DNA of 64,000 bases from assembly GCA_002917075.1 (NCBI GenBank), contig NTMA01000048.1, forward strand, positions 186,001 through 250,000, written 5' to 3'. Made by a program: the position numbers and the translations under genes. This DNA comes from Hawksworthiomyces lignivorus. Taxonomy: Eukaryota; Ascomycota; Sordariomycetes; Ophiostomatales; Ophiostomataceae. Of the stretch, positions 1 to 11,683 are shown one piece after another. The notes beneath the pieces were generated by a model, which saw only the letters and a program-made list of their open reading frames with translations, was not told the DNA's origin and did not search any database. Position 1 is the stretch's first letter; every line of letters starts with the position of its first letter.

Positions 1-1829
1 AAAAAGCATGTATCGCATTGGGAAGGGAGTCGAAAGCTAAACATGTCGGCTTTAGAATTTGATTGGCGTCGCATATCATCGCGAGATGAGATGCCCATGT
101 GGTGAAATATACGTGACTCCCGCATGTGATTCTCGCTTTAAGACAATCGATATAGTCGATAGAGAATATATGGTACTGTACTTTTCGGGTGCAAATTTGT
201 GTGTTGAGCAAAAAGTTTGCGTTGTCAATGAACATATTAAGTGGTCAAGAAACAATGATACAGTCTGTCGAAGAGACTTGGCTCGGTCAATAGTCATTTG
301 TGTGCTGCATGATCCCGTATATTGTGTGGTCTTGGTCTTGCTTGCACAAAAAAAAAAGAATTATGGAGAGAATATGCGCCGTTGGTGGAGCGATTGGCTT
401 GCCAATTGGCCTTTCACATCGCATGTATTGCTTGCAAATGATAGCTTCGGCACGACGGTGGTATTGATACCGATGTCCACTGTTGAGTATTGGACTCGGT
501 TCGGCCGCCAACCCCACTTCCGATACGGCGACAAACCGGAACGCGGTGTATTTGTGTTTGAAGTATGAGATTCGGTAAGAGATGTTTTCGCTTTGTACGT
601 AGAATGATCGGAGCCAATTTTGAGGATTGCCGAGGTCCCCGCGACGAAGGCAACCATGAATGGTGAGGTGTTTTTCTGAAGCGCGGCGCACGTATATGCG
701 CCGCAGAGAACACCACAAAGGGAAAACAGAACGGCGCGCAAAAGGCAAGGAAAAAAAAAACAGGACGTCAGTACAATACTCTACCTTTTGAATCGGAACG
801 ATCTGTATATCGCGACGCTGTTATTCGGGTGAAAATTGGGGGGGATACACGCCGCAGGACGAGGTATGTACTTTTAGTCGTGGAGGATGACTAGGGAGGG
901 ACGATCGAAACCAAGACGTATCGACGAACAAGAAAGGATGAGGGCGCGTGAAGGGCAAGAGGGGTCGGTGCGGTGCTGTCGAAAAGGCTGAAGCAAAACG
1001 AGAAAAGTAACTCGAAAGGAAAAGCGCGATGCGACAATGACAGGCGATAACACCAACAGAGAAGTAATCTTCCTGGAATCGCAAAAGTACGAAAAGAGGA
1101 AAGGCGAAAAGGAATGCGAATGGGAAAAGAGGAGGGAAAAGATAGGGAAAGGCGTTGCAATTAAGCAGAAAGGAAAAGAAAAGGAAAAGAGAAAAAAAAG
1201 CAATGAGGAAGAGAGGACGTTCAGTCAGAGGGTGAAGGTGGTAAAGTAAGAGGGAAAAAAAATGAGAGGGAAGAGAAAGCGAAAGGGAAGGGGAAGAAAA
1301 AATAGAACAGGAAATCGAAAAATTGGCGAGTCTTTTCCTTGGTGCTATAGAGAGGGGTGATGGAGAAGTGGATGACGGGGTTGCGGGCAGACACCAGAGA
1401 AAGAAAAAGAACAGTGCAGAAGGGGAGGGCGGAAAAAAAAAAAATACATTAAAAAAAATCAGTTGCACTAAAAACTGGGAATAAAGACGAGCAAAAAAGA
1501 CAGTAGCGACCGAGCGATCAGAGTGGAGGCGGAACCGCACACCATGGAATCAGGGGGTGTGAGAGAGAAAAGAAAGGGCAAAAAAAGGAAAGTACACCAA
1601 ACAAGGCAACGGCGCACTGTGTCACTTTGCGCTGTATTACGGCGCAATGCTGGCTCGTATTGCAGGCATACGGTACGGGTACGACACGCCTATGTAAGTA
1701 TGCGAATAAGCGTCATTGTCTGTGTGTGCGTATCAGCGTTTGTACAGGGGAAAAGAAGAAGAAAAAAGGGAATACCTGTACTTAACATCGCTTGTCGCTC
1801 CGTATTCCATAATGGACGGCATGAATCGA

Positions 1830-1863
<34 letters not shown>

Positions 1864-3387
1864 CCACACAGAAGTCTGAAGTGCTCAGCCGGCGTAAGAC
1901 GAACTGTGTGGGCAGTTGGCACCGGAAAGTGTACGATATGGATGCTGCTACCCGGACAGTTGGCTCCTTTAGTTTCCTCTTGCCGGCCGTCTTTCTCACC
2001 TCGTTGCTATTTTTTGATCGTGTCATTTGAAGAATTTTTAATGAAGATTTATTTTATTGGAAGGAATCTGTAGCATTGTTGCACCCGCAGGGAAACAGTA
2101 GCTGATGATGACGCATCTTCTATCTCGCAGTCCAAGAGGACAGAATTTCAAAGGTCTCTTAGGGGAAGACCGACGATATCACCATTTCATACATGTGTGT
2201 CGGAGAAATTGTAGAGGAGATGCAGTAGTACAAAGAGTATCTTCAGGATTTTATAATCGTCTTCCGCGGTCGGTTGCGTCTCTTCTTTCGACAGCTGGGT
2301 TTTACGAGGGAAGGGCCGCGAAGTGTCTCGAGCAGATAATGCGAAGCAACTACATAGTGCGACACATGGAGAATATAGAACCATGAAGATTGAATAATAC
2401 ACAGCGTTTGTGATCCTCTGGTTTTCGTCTTAGAGCTATTCGCAGAGAAGATGTCTTTATTTTGTCCAACTGGAAACCATCTATTTCTCTCCCCCCTCTC
2501 TCCCCCCCCCATCCGCTTATGTCAAACAAACGAGAAATGGTACGCATAATATGGAAACGAGTAGCATGCGCTATAGAAATTTTGTCAACCACAGAAGAGA
2601 AAAGGTCCCAGCCGGCAAGATGTTAGTAGGTTTAAGTGAAATGTAGAAATCGATCACGAAAGTTGTCCAAGAAGTGCTTCTTATTTTGAAGTGATACATG
2701 GACAGAAATGAGATGTCGACATATGCTGTTTGTTTGATAGAGAAGCTCCTTCTTATATTAGAAACTTTTATCTTCATATCTTTATCCCTTCGAACCCAAC
2801 TGCCATCTTCGTTCTTTGAACTTCATCCTTACGTTCCGGCCTCTGCTTGGAATATGAGACGTGGAGCAGCTGCAGAAGACAAGCCAGTCACAGGAAACGA
2901 AGCAAGATCAGGATCCGCTGAGGGAACGACTAATCGCTAGATTATCCATATATACTTTGTCGATACCATAATCACAGCATAGATATATCCTAGATCTTGT
3001 AGTGTAGTCTCCCAAAGGCCACTTTGCATCAATGTAGCTGCTGGCTGCTGCCATTGTTGTAATTGTTTGCTATTGATATGATTGTAGCTATGGCATTAAT
3101 CGAGTTTCTTCTTGTTATTTCTCTTATTGATGTTACTACTGTCGTTGTACGTATAAATCTCGATTCTATCATAAATAAACACATAAATATACTACCAGAG
3201 TCGTCGTTATATCTTCTTACAAGAAGATAGCCTTGAATTCCGCCTGAGTCGATCAACCTACTTCTTACAAATTCCTTCCAACGGTCTACGAGGAATTCCT
3301 CTTTAGCAAGGGTGCTTCCTTGATACCAAACTGAAATTTTACGTGAAATAGGCTCCTCCATCTAATGAGCCTTGTTCGACATCCCGC
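1..3387. other. Left-edge non-coding region
   Basis: I see no gene I can support here. The plus strand is very purine-rich from about 1,040 to 1,500 (long AAAGG/GAAAAG runs), so the opposite strand reads as a Phe/Ser/Leu-rich open frame that looks like low complexity rather than protein. A 32-nt T tract lies at 1,832-1,863. The stretch just left of 3,388 is the 3' flank of the ubiquitin hydrolase. A minus-strand frame at 361-741 has a hydrophobic start and could be an edge exon of a membrane protein continuing outside the window, but I could not build a gene from it. Confidence 0.5.
1832..1863. repeat. Poly-T tract
   Basis: An uninterrupted run of 32 T residues. Homopolymers of this length occur in fungal intergenic DNA and can be a retroposition scar, but no element or target-site duplication is visible around it. 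Confidence 0.9.
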
Positions 3388-4170
3388 TTAGTCGAGACTG
3401 GGGCCGAGGGCCACGCAGCTGAAGCGGAGATCTGCAGACTCGCGGGCGAGGAAGGCGAGCGGGCCCCAGGCGAGGGCCTTTTCGGAGAGGACGTCGTCCT
3501 CGGGGCCGAGCTGGCCGCGGGAGATGGGGCCCTTGCGGCGGCCGTCCAGCTCCCACAGGGTGCCGTCGTCGGTCTTGACAAAGCAGACGTAGTGGAGGTC
3601 GACGTCGTCGCGGGCGTCGGGGGCGGCCGTGTCGCCCTTCTCGGCGGCGGCCGAGTGCGCCTGGGCCAGGGCGGCGTCGGTCTCGAGGAGCTTGGCGCGG
3701 TCCGCGGGGCCCAGGTCGACGGCCCGCGTCAGCAAGCTGTCCAGCGGCGAGCCGGCGCCGACGAAGCTGCGGGCGGGCCCGTTGGCGGCGGCGTGCAGCA
3801 GGCCCATGACGCCGCAGGCGTTGCGGATGGTCTGGCGGAACCACATGACGGGCTCCTGGGCGCCCTTGCCCTCGTACAGCGGCCGGTCGGCGTCCTCGGC
3901 CGCCCGGTGGCGCTCGTACGCCTCCGAGACGGGGAACACCAGCAGCAGCGCCATGGCTGGGCGCGGCACAAACGCCAGCATGTCCGGCTCCGTCAGGCTG
4001 AACACGTCGTGCACGGCCAGCGTCGGCGCCACGCCCAGCCGGTACAGCAGGTCCGACATCACCGGCGGGTTGGCCTCGAGCGGCACAAACGCCACGCGGG
4101 CGTTCCTTGTGTTGTACTCGTAAGGCTCGCCGGCCTCTGTCGTCGGGGGCGCTGTTGCTCGTTCGGCCAT
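3388..4170 (-). CDS. yuh1: Ubiquitin C-terminal hydrolase (UCH family, peptidase C12)
   Basis: A cysteine protease that would remove small adducts from the C terminus of ubiquitin or Nedd8/Rub1, in the cytosol or nucleus. It is a single exon of 260 aa, about the usual 230-260 aa for UCHL3/Yuh1-type enzymes. All four catalytic positions are visible: the oxyanion Gln113 and nucleophile Cys119 in WFRQTIRNACGVMGLLHA, His193 in DLHYVCFV and Asp209 in LWELDGRRKGP. The N terminus has the typical FVPLEANP start and the HDVFSL...LAFVPRP segment. I chose the ATG at 4,170 because the UCH fold begins soon after it. An in-frame ATG at 4,206 would add 12 residues with no family support. The gene is the left member of an all-minus-strand core block. 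Confident at family level; Yuh1 orthology is inferred. Confidence 0.93.
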   Translation of the reverse strand: MAERATAPPTTEAGEPYEYNTRNARVAFVPLEANPPVMSDLLYRLGVAPTLAVHDVFSLTEPDMLAFVPRPAMALLLVFPVSEAYERHRAAEDADRPLYEGKGAQEPVMWFRQTIRNACGVMGLLHAAANGPARSFVGAGSPLDSLLTRAVDLGPADRAKLLETDAALAQAHSAAAEKGDTAAPDARDDVDLHYVCFVKTDDGTLWELDGRRKGPISRGQLGPEDDVLSEKALAWGPLAFLARESADLRFSCVALGPSLD

Positions 4171-4814
4171 GATTCGGTGCAGGAAGGGAGGACAGGCAAC
4201 ACGCAAACTTAGTAGAGGGTGGGCTAGTTTAGCGAGAGTGACAAGGAAAGGATCAGACTAAACGAGATGCAATATTCGGGGAATGAGGGAAAAGGTATCA
4301 GGTAGGGAAAAAGAGAGAGAGAAGGGGCAGAGAGAATAAAGAAGAAGCATGCGTGGAGGCGTTCTGTATGGAGCTTTATTAAGTGCAGGCGAGGCGGCGG
4401 CGAACTTAGCAAAGCCGTTGTTTTTTTTTTTTGGCGGGGTGCTCTACCCCGGCAGCTCAGTTGGTATGACCTCATTCCCGTCGACGACGCGACTAAGAGT
4501 GGCAGCCTAAGCCTACACATACAATGCGCAGGACAACGGCTGCAACGCCAAAAAGGTCTCACTCGATCAGCGCAGCCTACAAACACATGAGCCTCATACT
4601 TCATGTTCGCATTTCGCTCTCAGTCTGCCTTGTCTGCCTCATCCAAAAAGGCCCTCTCTGCACGATTGCGCAAGCAGTCAAAAGACGGAGCTGGTGACAA
4701 CGACGCTTTCGTCGAAATCAAATGTCTCTGCGTGTGAATCAACTTTTATATCAGTTTCATTTCGGTCTCATAATGCCAACATTACTCAAGTAGCTCTTTC
4801 TAATAGGGTGTCTC
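4171..4814. other. Intergenic spacer between UCH and the hypothetical gene
   Basis: This spacer holds the 5' flank of the ubiquitin hydrolase gene and the 3' flank of the next gene. It has pyrimidine- and purine-rich runs, including a short T tract near 4,420-4,432. The stretch near 4,441-4,476 resembles a tRNA D arm, but no T-arm box follows. Confidence 0.5.
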
Positions 4815-7184
4815 TCATTCCTTTGTCACTTCCTCTTTCTTCTCTTTCTGCCCAAGCATCCATTGTCGCCGCGTTTCAAGGATTTTGTCCAGCGGCACGC
4901 CCAACTTGCTCGCCCAGGCACACAGCTGCACCGTAGTGGCCGGCGTTCGGCTGCTGCTTTGATCAGAGCGTACTTCGATGAGCAGCGATGCTGCCAGCAG
5001 CGCCTGGTCACGGTCTATGCGAGCGGCCCACGGTGCCTCTTCTACCAAGTTCGCGGCCGCCAGCTCATCACTCCACGACCGGTTGTTCGTCTGCCCGGTC
5101 GGCGAAGCATGGCCGCCATATGCGGTGTCTTCGTGTCTCAAGTGAATGGTATCCATTACCCCATCACATTCGTTCCACGAGGAGTGGACCTCATTCGTAG
5201 CGCGGTGCGCTTTGAGAGCGCGGCGAAGGACGGCCTGCAGGCGATCCGGCGGTGGCAGATACGCGGAGCCGCCCAGGCGGCTAGAAGACGCAAATTTGGT
5301 CGCATCGCCCAGGGCAGCCGATATGGGTGAGAAGGGATCTAGATGACCAGTCGTCTCTGCCTTCGCATCCCTTCCCCCATCTGCCCCTCTCCTCTTCTCC
5401 TGTCTCAGCCGAGCAGCGACACGGTCTTCGCCTACGTCCAAGAAGTACTCTTCCCATCTGTACGACGGGTGCTGCTGGCTGCTGGGTGTTCCATGATGCG
5501 GACTACTGTTTGCATTCCAGGCAGGCAAGGCTGGTGGCGCGGCGTCGTGACCGGGGACGAAGTCGTCAGTGCTGGTGCTGACCGCCGCCTGGGTGGTGGC
5601 GTACGTCAGCGTAGCTGTGGCCACGCCGCGCCCGGCATAGACGTTGAGGGGACTGCGCCGCGGCAGGCGCCCGGCGACTTCCCAGGCCAAGGCCGGCCGG
5701 ACGGATGCATGCTGTGAGCCGGAGCGCGACGACGACTCGAGGCTCTTGAGATAGTGCTGTGGGCCCCGATACGCGGACGCGCTGCGGTCTCTGCTGTCCC
5801 TGGGTGTCGCGCCGATGCCCACGCCCTGCGGGCGGCGGTCGAGAATGCGCCGTAGGAGAGACTGTGCCTTAGCGGCGACCTCGGGCGCTGTCAGCGCCGA
5901 CGGGTCGCGGCAGAAGATGGCTTCGAGGGCGGAGCGTCGTCGTCCTCTTTTTCCTGGCAGGCGACGCGGGCGGCTCGGACCGGCTCTGCGGATCTGCTCG
6001 AGGAGGGGCCGACAGTGCTGCGGCAGCAGCGACTGGGGCGGCGGCCCGCTGCTGGCGAACCAGGCGACATCCTCGCCATTTCTTTTGCTGCTGTGGCTGC
6101 CGTCGAGGAGGAGCCGATCGGTCATGCCCGTGACGTCGCGAGACTGCTGCAGGCATGCGCGCTCGCCCGTGCGAGCGCAGCGAGCGCAGCACGCCGGCGG
6201 TGGCGCCAAGAACGGCGAGTCGGTGTCGCCGCGGGCTATGGCACGGCGGAGCACCCGCTGTTTAAGCGCGGCACGGCGTGCCAGAATCGCTGCAGACGCG
6301 CTAGCGTCGTCGTCGTCGTCGTCGTCGTCGTCGGTGACCGCCGCTGCCGCATGGGCGAGCTGGTCGTCTTCCATCCGCCAAGCTGCGTAGGCGCTGCTGC
6401 CGCTGCTAGTTCCCCCGGCCGCCGCGTGGGCATGGATGCGGTCGTTGGCAAACGCCTGGGCGTATGGAGTCGTTGTGAGGGAGCAGCAGGCGCCGGCGAG
6501 GACGCATTGCAGACAGGGTGGCAGCGGCGGAGGCGGCAGCGGCAGCCTCAGCACAGGTGAGAGGCTGAGGGGGAGCAGCTGTGCTGCGCTCTCCGTTCTC
6601 GCTAAAGGGTGTCTGTTTCGCTGTAGTTGGACCTGGGTCGGCGTCTTCTGTACTTCCTTGTCCTCGTCCTCCTTTCTTCCACGCTGCCCTTGTCTTTGCC
6701 CTTGCCGTCGGCTTTGCCACGCCCGCCGCCATGCCCCCTGGCTCTGGCAGCGCGCTAGCATATTGCGGCAGCGATACGCAGCAATGGCCTGCTCCAGCAG
6801 CGCCATGCCACCATCGTCGTCCTCGCAGTCGAGTGTCGGGTCAACACTGCCGGCCTCTGACCGCTCCTTTTTCTGCGGCGAGAGCTGCTCAACCGGTCCG
6901 CCCTCAGCGGCGAGGGCCGCCGGCAAGAATGTCGGCCAGGCGGATGTCTCCAAGTTCAGGCCCTCGAGGACATGTGCATTGCTGTATGCGCTGGTCTTGT
7001 TCTGGCTGCGGCCGTCTTTCCTTTGAGCGACATTCCAGCCCCAGGTCGTTCCGCCATTGTTGATTGGTCGTCTCTCTCCTGGCTGGCTCATCAGCTCTGT
7101 TGTATCGTAGTCGTGCTGAGCCAGATTCGGGAAGAAGATTGACAACTGCTCACGCAGCTCTTCAACTTTGGTCAAATTATCCAT
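4815..7184 (-). CDS. Uncharacterised long protein with Asp tract and Cys-rich patch
   Basis: I do not recognise this protein. The open frame from the ATG at 7,184 gives 789 aa. The frame runs further upstream, but the segment before this ATG reads as a hydrophobic, non-conserved-looking leader, so I start at MDNLTKVEELREQLS. Visible features are a basic, Gln/Arg-rich region near residues 165-185, a Pro/Leu-rich stretch near 225, two small cysteine clusters (CLQC...ACC and CCARCARTGERAC), a run of nine Asp encoded by a GAC repeat (plus strand about 6,305-6,332) and Ala/Arg-rich helical segments. The C-terminal 120 residues, ending in QMLGQKEKKEE-like charged sequence, look more ordered (SWSDELAAANLVEEAPWAA). 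There are no membrane segments. It is probably an ascomycete-specific, largely disordered protein. The unbroken 2.4 kb frame in GC-rich DNA with UCH and coronin on either side supports a real gene, but splicing inside it cannot be excluded. Confidence 0.6.
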   Translation of the reverse strand: MDNLTKVEELREQLSIFFPNLAQHDYDTTELMSQPGERRPINNGGTTWGWNVAQRKDGRSQNKTSAYSNAHVLEGLNLETSAWPTFLPAALAAEGGPVEQLSPQKKERSEAGSVDPTLDCEDDDGGMALLEQAIAAYRCRNMLARCQSQGAWRRAWQSRRQGQRQGQRGRKEDEDKEVQKTPTQVQLQRNRHPLARTESAAQLLPLSLSPVLRLPLPPPPLPPCLQCVLAGACCSLTTTPYAQAFANDRIHAHAAAGGTSSGSSAYAAWRMEDDQLAHAAAAVTDDDDDDDDDASASAAILARRAALKQRVLRRAIARGDTDSPFLAPPPACCARCARTGERACLQQSRDVTGMTDRLLLDGSHSSKRNGEDVAWFASSGPPPQSLLPQHCRPLLEQIRRAGPSRPRRLPGKRGRRRSALEAIFCRDPSALTAPEVAAKAQSLLRRILDRRPQGVGIGATPRDSRDRSASAYRGPQHYLKSLESSSRSGSQHASVRPALAWEVAGRLPRRSPLNVYAGRGVATATLTYATTQAAVSTSTDDFVPGHDAAPPALPAWNANSSPHHGTPSSQQHPSYRWEEYFLDVGEDRVAARLRQEKRRGADGGRDAKAETTGHLDPFSPISAALGDATKFASSSRLGGSAYLPPPDRLQAVLRRALKAHRATNEVHSSWNECDGVMDTIHLRHEDTAYGGHASPTGQTNNRSWSDELAAANLVEEAPWAARIDRDQALLAASLLIEVRSDQSSSRTPATTVQLCAWASKLGVPLDKILETRRQWMLGQKEKKEEVTKE

Positions 7185-8020
7185 TTGTATCAAAATATCA
7201 AGAGGCACCACAGGTGCCAAAACAAGAAAATAAAACCGGGCAGAGAAAAGGAGTCCCAGACCCCTTGAGCTGCCAGCAGAGTGTCTTACGATCAAACAAC
7301 ACGTTCCTCGAGAACCAAGCAGGTGCAGAAATGCTTTTATTAAGTAAAATATGCTAAACAAACGAGACTGGGACAGCAGAGACACCACTGTCCAGCACAA
7401 ACGTTGAACAAAATTAAGTTTGTAGATTCACAAAGCGAAAAACTGAATATTTTCTGTGGCATGAGAGTGCTCATGACTGCAAAACAAACCACGTCAAACA
7501 GACGTCTATCCTACAGCACATGAACATAGTAGGGATAGAAAAACAAATGTGGTCCTGTACAAGCGAAACAAAGCTTTTGTAGGAGTTCCTGCTTTTCGTT
7601 TGTTAGTGACAAAGAAAACTCGGGGCTGAGAACAGAAACAGTCAAGATCTTGGGAGAGTCACTTGTAAAGAAGCTTGTTCAATACACACAGAGCGAAGAA
7701 ACAGTTTTCATTTCTCGTAAACAACCAAGAAGGAATCAAACGGCTCAGAGGCAAAAAAAAAAATAAAAAAATAAAGGCTGGCAGTCATAGGTCAAAACCG
7801 AAGAGAAAACAAAAAACACCAGAGCAGCGGCACGGACTTCGTGAAGAAAGAGAGTATCATACCAAAGCAAAATATAAACACAAAATAACAGCGGCTTTCA
7901 ACAAGTATTTTCCTGCCATAGTCCTGTGCAAGATTTGCCTTTTTCGCCTCTGCATTCGGAACTCCCCTCCTCTCCTCTCCTGCCTCGCTGGTCCTCTAGC
8001 CCCCTACACTTGCTCTCGCC
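7185..8020. other. Spacer between hypothetical gene and coronin
   Basis: An 836-bp AT-richer spacer upstream of the hypothetical gene and downstream of coronin. It contains A-rich runs near 7,755-7,775 and no open frame with protein-like composition. It probably holds the coronin 3' UTR and the neighbour's promoter and 5' UTR. Confidence 0.5.
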
Positions 8021-10440
8021 CTACGACCGTGCCTCTTCCAGCTCAAGCTCTAGCTGCCGGATCCGCTCGCTCTGGTCGGACGACATCAGCAGCCGCTTCT
8101 TGAGGCCTTCGACTTCTGCCGCCAGACCGTCGATCTTGTAGCTCTGGGCCTGGACAAGGGTCGTCAGGCGCGCGAGCGCCTCGGCAACGTCGCTCGACGC
8201 TGCGCCGGAAGCAGCGGCGGTAGAAGATGAGCTGGCAGCAGGGCGGGTGGCAATCGGCGACGTCGGCGTCCGGGATGCAGAGGGCGGTGTCGCCTGCGCT
8301 GCCTGCGGGGGCTTGTAGGAGGCTGCGGGTGGCTTGGCGGCGGCAGCGGGCGCCTGCCGCGGCTGTGGGCGGCCGACCTCCTCGAAGCTCGATGTCTCAG
8401 CCTCGTCGTCGTCCTCGCTGTCATCGTCGTCGTCTTGGTACTTGTTGGCCATGGAGGCGATCGATTGCTTCTGGTCGTTTACGCTCGGCGGGGGCCCTGT
8501 GCGGACGGGTGCGGCGGTTGGCGTGGGCTCCTTTCGGGGCGGCGCTGCTTTTGTGGGCGACTGCACAGGAGCGGGGGCGGGTGCGGAGCTGGTCGTGGTC
8601 ACTGCTGGCGGCTTGTAGTCAGATGGCACCTCGACGGGCGCACTTCCGTCGTAGATGCTCTCTAGGTCGATCTTGGCGGGAATGCCCGTCTTGCCCGACA
8701 GCCAGTCTTTGCCGGACACAGCGGGCTTGAGGCCAATCGCGGGCGGGTAGATGTCGGACTGGAACGTCTCGGCGCGGCGCGGCACCGTAAAGGAGATGGG
8801 CTCGATATAGGAGTCGTTGACGGTCTTGTACGCGCGCATGATTTCGTTCTCGTGGACCTGCAGCAGGGTGTTAGAACAAGGGATACATTTGGCAGCGACA
8901 ATAATATGACGAAGAGAAGACGTACGTTCACGCCGCGGCGCGGCACGAAGGCAATACCTCTCTGGGGATCGGCGGACTTGTACTCGGAGAGGGTTTCGAA
9001 CTTGTCGTTCTCGTACTCGTAGTAACGGATGTTGCCATCGCTGCACTATGTTTAGCTCCCTTTTCAACTTCCTGATAATGTTGCCGCAATTCAATTTTGA
9101 GCTTACCCTTTACCGGCGAGGTAGATGCAGTTGGAACCCTCGTCTGCGCACTGTTAGCTCTCGGCCCGTCTTCGTTGTGGGGACCATGTTCAGTTCTGCT
9201 CCCGGGGAGATGCTTACCCCAGAAGGGCATCAGAACGCCTGAGATGGAGTCCAGGATGGTGAAGCCGCCGATAGGCTCGCTGCGGCCCGGCTCCCACAGC
9301 GCCAGCTGCCGCTCGCTCATGCGCGAGAAGCCAGTGGTGGCAAAGCGATTGTGCTCGCCCATCCAGACGACACGGCTGTTCTTGGCGCCGGGGTGGCCAG
9401 GACCATCCTGGACGGGCTTCTCTTGGCGAACGTCCCAGACGCGTAGGCGCTTGTCGCGAGAGGTGGTGACCAGCAGCGATCCGCTGGCGTTCCATGACAG
9501 GCTCTGGACGATGTCCGGCTGCTTGAGTGTGATGGCGGCTTGGCCGGTCGAGATATCCCAGAGCTTGATGGTCAGATCGCCGGAGGCGGAGGCGAGGATG
9601 TTCTCGGCGGCAGGGTTGAACAGGACCTGCCCGACTTTTCTGCAAGGACAAGTGGCATCAGCATGCGTCTTGCGTTCTTTCCCTCTCTTCCTTCGTCTAT
9701 CCCACCAATCCCCCCTCCCCCTCCCTCCCCCAGTCATCTGCTTCTACTAGGAAATCGACCGTCGAGCAGTTGTGGATTTGCCTACCTGGAGTGCCCCTGA
9801 AGCTTGCCGACAGGGGACACATCGACAATCTCCTCGGCGTCGGTGTACAGGGTGAAGTCCTGGGGAACCTGCCAGACGAAGACGCGGCCGTCGTCGGAGG
9901 CGGAGGCGAGGACGTGGTCGTCAAAGGGGTGCCAGTCGGTGTCGAGGACGGCGGCAGTGTGTCCGCGGAACAGGGGGATCTGGTCGGGCAGCTTGCCGCG
10001 CTCGCCGAGGGGGATGACGGCGAATGCGCCGCCGCCGCTGGCCTCCCAGTTGACGGAGAGGTACTCGGGGTTCGCCTATACACGCAGCGGGGCCACAGTC
10101 AGTCTCTAGTTGTATATCGGCGCTGCTGCGCTTGTGCCGCTCATGCAGGCGCCATTGAGTGCCACCGTGCTCTTCTCCGGGGCCGACGCACCTTCACCAA
10201 GTTCGTATCCCAGGCATTCCGGCTGATGTGGAGGTTGTCGTAGCAGAACTCCTTGCGAGTCGGCTTGCCAAAGACATGGCCTAGTGCGAAGCGGAAAAAG
10301 AGTGCAGGTTAGCTAATGAAGGCCTAGTCACAACACAGCAGAAGAACGCAAAGAGGCAAGACGGATGGGCAATGCGGCAGGTGTCTGGTGACGGTGTGCA
10401 ACATACGGTACTTGGATGCGCGCACGAACCGCCCAGCCAT
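8021..10440 (-). CDS. crn1: Coronin, actin-binding WD40 protein
   Basis: Coronin binds F-actin and the Arp2/3 complex and regulates actin patches and endocytosis at the cell cortex. I reconstruct seven exons: 10,440-10,407; 10,280-10,192; 10,075-9,786; 9,639-9,218; 9,143-9,107; 9,040-8,926; 8,857-8,021. All junctions are GT-AG and in phase, giving 607 aa. The first 34-nt exon encodes the hallmark MAGRFVRASKYR, followed by HVFGKPTRKEFCYDN. WD repeats run through the next exons (VLASASDDGRVFVW, ILASASGDLTIKLWD, LLVTTSRDKRLRVWD), then the conserved extension DGNIRYYEYE...RGIAFVPRRGVN and VHENEIMRAYKTV. A Pro/Ala/Ser-rich, acidic unique region follows. The last ~45 residues form a coiled coil (heptad Leu pattern ending RQLELELEEARS) for oligomerisation. 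The length agrees with fungal coronins (about 600-650 aa). Very confident. Confidence 0.96.
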
Positions 10441-11590
10441 TTGGAGAAGAGAAAGCCTGCGGCAATAGAGACTCCCAGATACACTGATCGAGATCAGGAG
10501 ACTACAGAGAAGAGAAATGCAGAAGTAGACCGAGAGAAGCTGTGCTGGAAGACAGAAAAAGAACGGTCTGACGTGTGAGGCTTGGTATGAAAGAGGAGAA
10601 GATCGTCTGGTGCGCAAACCGCCGGAGAGGGAGCAAAAAGGAAGAAAGAGACCAAGAAGGGGGATTATAGGACAAAGGAGCCAAGATACGTTAATTTGGA
10701 AATACGAAACAAACCAATGCGAAAAGGATCACGAGCCGCCTTTTTGCTGCTGGCAGAGAAGAGGAAGAGGAGGAGAGTAAGAGAGTAAGTCAGAAGAGAA
10801 ATGGAAGAGGAAGAGGAAGAGGAAGAAGAGAACAACGCAAAGCTCCGCCCCCCCTGGAATTTCGGAGTAGATTTTGGGTAGTTTGAGCAGCTGCGTTGCA
10901 ACGAGGCCAGACGACTTCCCCCAAAGGAAAAACCGCTAATAGTTAACCACTTACGAGCACTAGAGAAGGAAGGGACCCCGCAGTGGACATGGAAGGTACG
11001 TACCCAGCCCACCATAGCTTCCTCTGCTCTTGTGTTACTTACGACATGCAATTGCGCTATGCAATCACTCTCTGTCGCTGTAAAACAGGCCATGTCCCCT
11101 TGAGATTTGCTCCTTAATACCTGCATCCTGGTCGCAATTCAGAGAGTGGGGCACGTGCTGCTTTTGTTTCCTGCTTCCCCTCCGGTTGGCATCGATAAAT
11201 TCTTCAGTAACTGAGAGAATGGCGCACGGAAACTCTTCTGTACGGATTACGGAGTACCTAAGCTTAGTACGTGGCCGCTAAGGGCTTAGAAGGCCCTGGC
11301 CAGCCACCCCCAGAGCTCTTTGCGTCTGCCCTACGTTTACTCCATAATATCTCGTAACTATACCGTCTGATACACAGCAGATTTTCATGACGCGATGAGC
11401 CCTTAAAACAAAACGCAAACCGTTTCGCGTTGGCTTGTTTTGATCTGCTCATGTAAACGAGGGCAGATCAGTGTCGAATAGGGAGAGACAAAAAGAACAA
11501 AAAAAAATGGAGAGGATATTGGAAAAGCAATATAGAATCATAAGAAGCGATAAATAACATCGCTAAAAAAGGCAAAAAGGCAAAAAGAAA
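10441..11590. other. Coronin upstream region
   Basis: This spacer contains the coronin promoter and 5' UTR, with purine-rich runs (GAAGAGGAAGAGG near 10,800-10,830) and no supported gene. Minus-strand frames here are Ser/Phe-rich products of the purine-rich strand. Confidence 0.5.
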
Positions 11591-11683
11591 TGGCTCCGCT
11601 GGGGATCGAACCCAGGACCTTCTGCGATCGTAAGAATCGCTCTACTGTGAAGCAGACGTCGTAACCAACTAGACCACGGAACC
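11591..11683 (-). tRNA. tRNA-Val(CAC) with a 19-nt intron
   Basis: The minus strand folds as a complete cloverleaf. The acceptor stem GGTTCCG pairs with CGGAGCC (one G-U pair), followed by discriminator A at 11,591. The T arm is CTGGG-TTCGATC-CCCAG. The anticodon stem TCTGC/GCAGA encloses the loop TTCACAC, so the anticodon is CAC, for valine. A 19-nt intron sits at the canonical place, one base 3' of the anticodon. The mature length without the intron is 74 nt before CCA addition. It lies alone between coronin and the SNF2 gene. Confidence 0.95.

Noticed and set aside
59..568. A 169-codon plus-strand frame near the left edge
   Set aside because: No recognisable motif, overlapping frames on the other strand and no splice support.
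821..1540. A 239-codon minus-strand Phe/Ser/Leu-rich frame
   Set aside because: It is the complement of a long purine-rich tract; low complexity explains it.
4441..4476. GGCAGCTCAGTTGGTA, resembling a tRNA D arm
   Set aside because: No anticodon or T arm follows in either direction.
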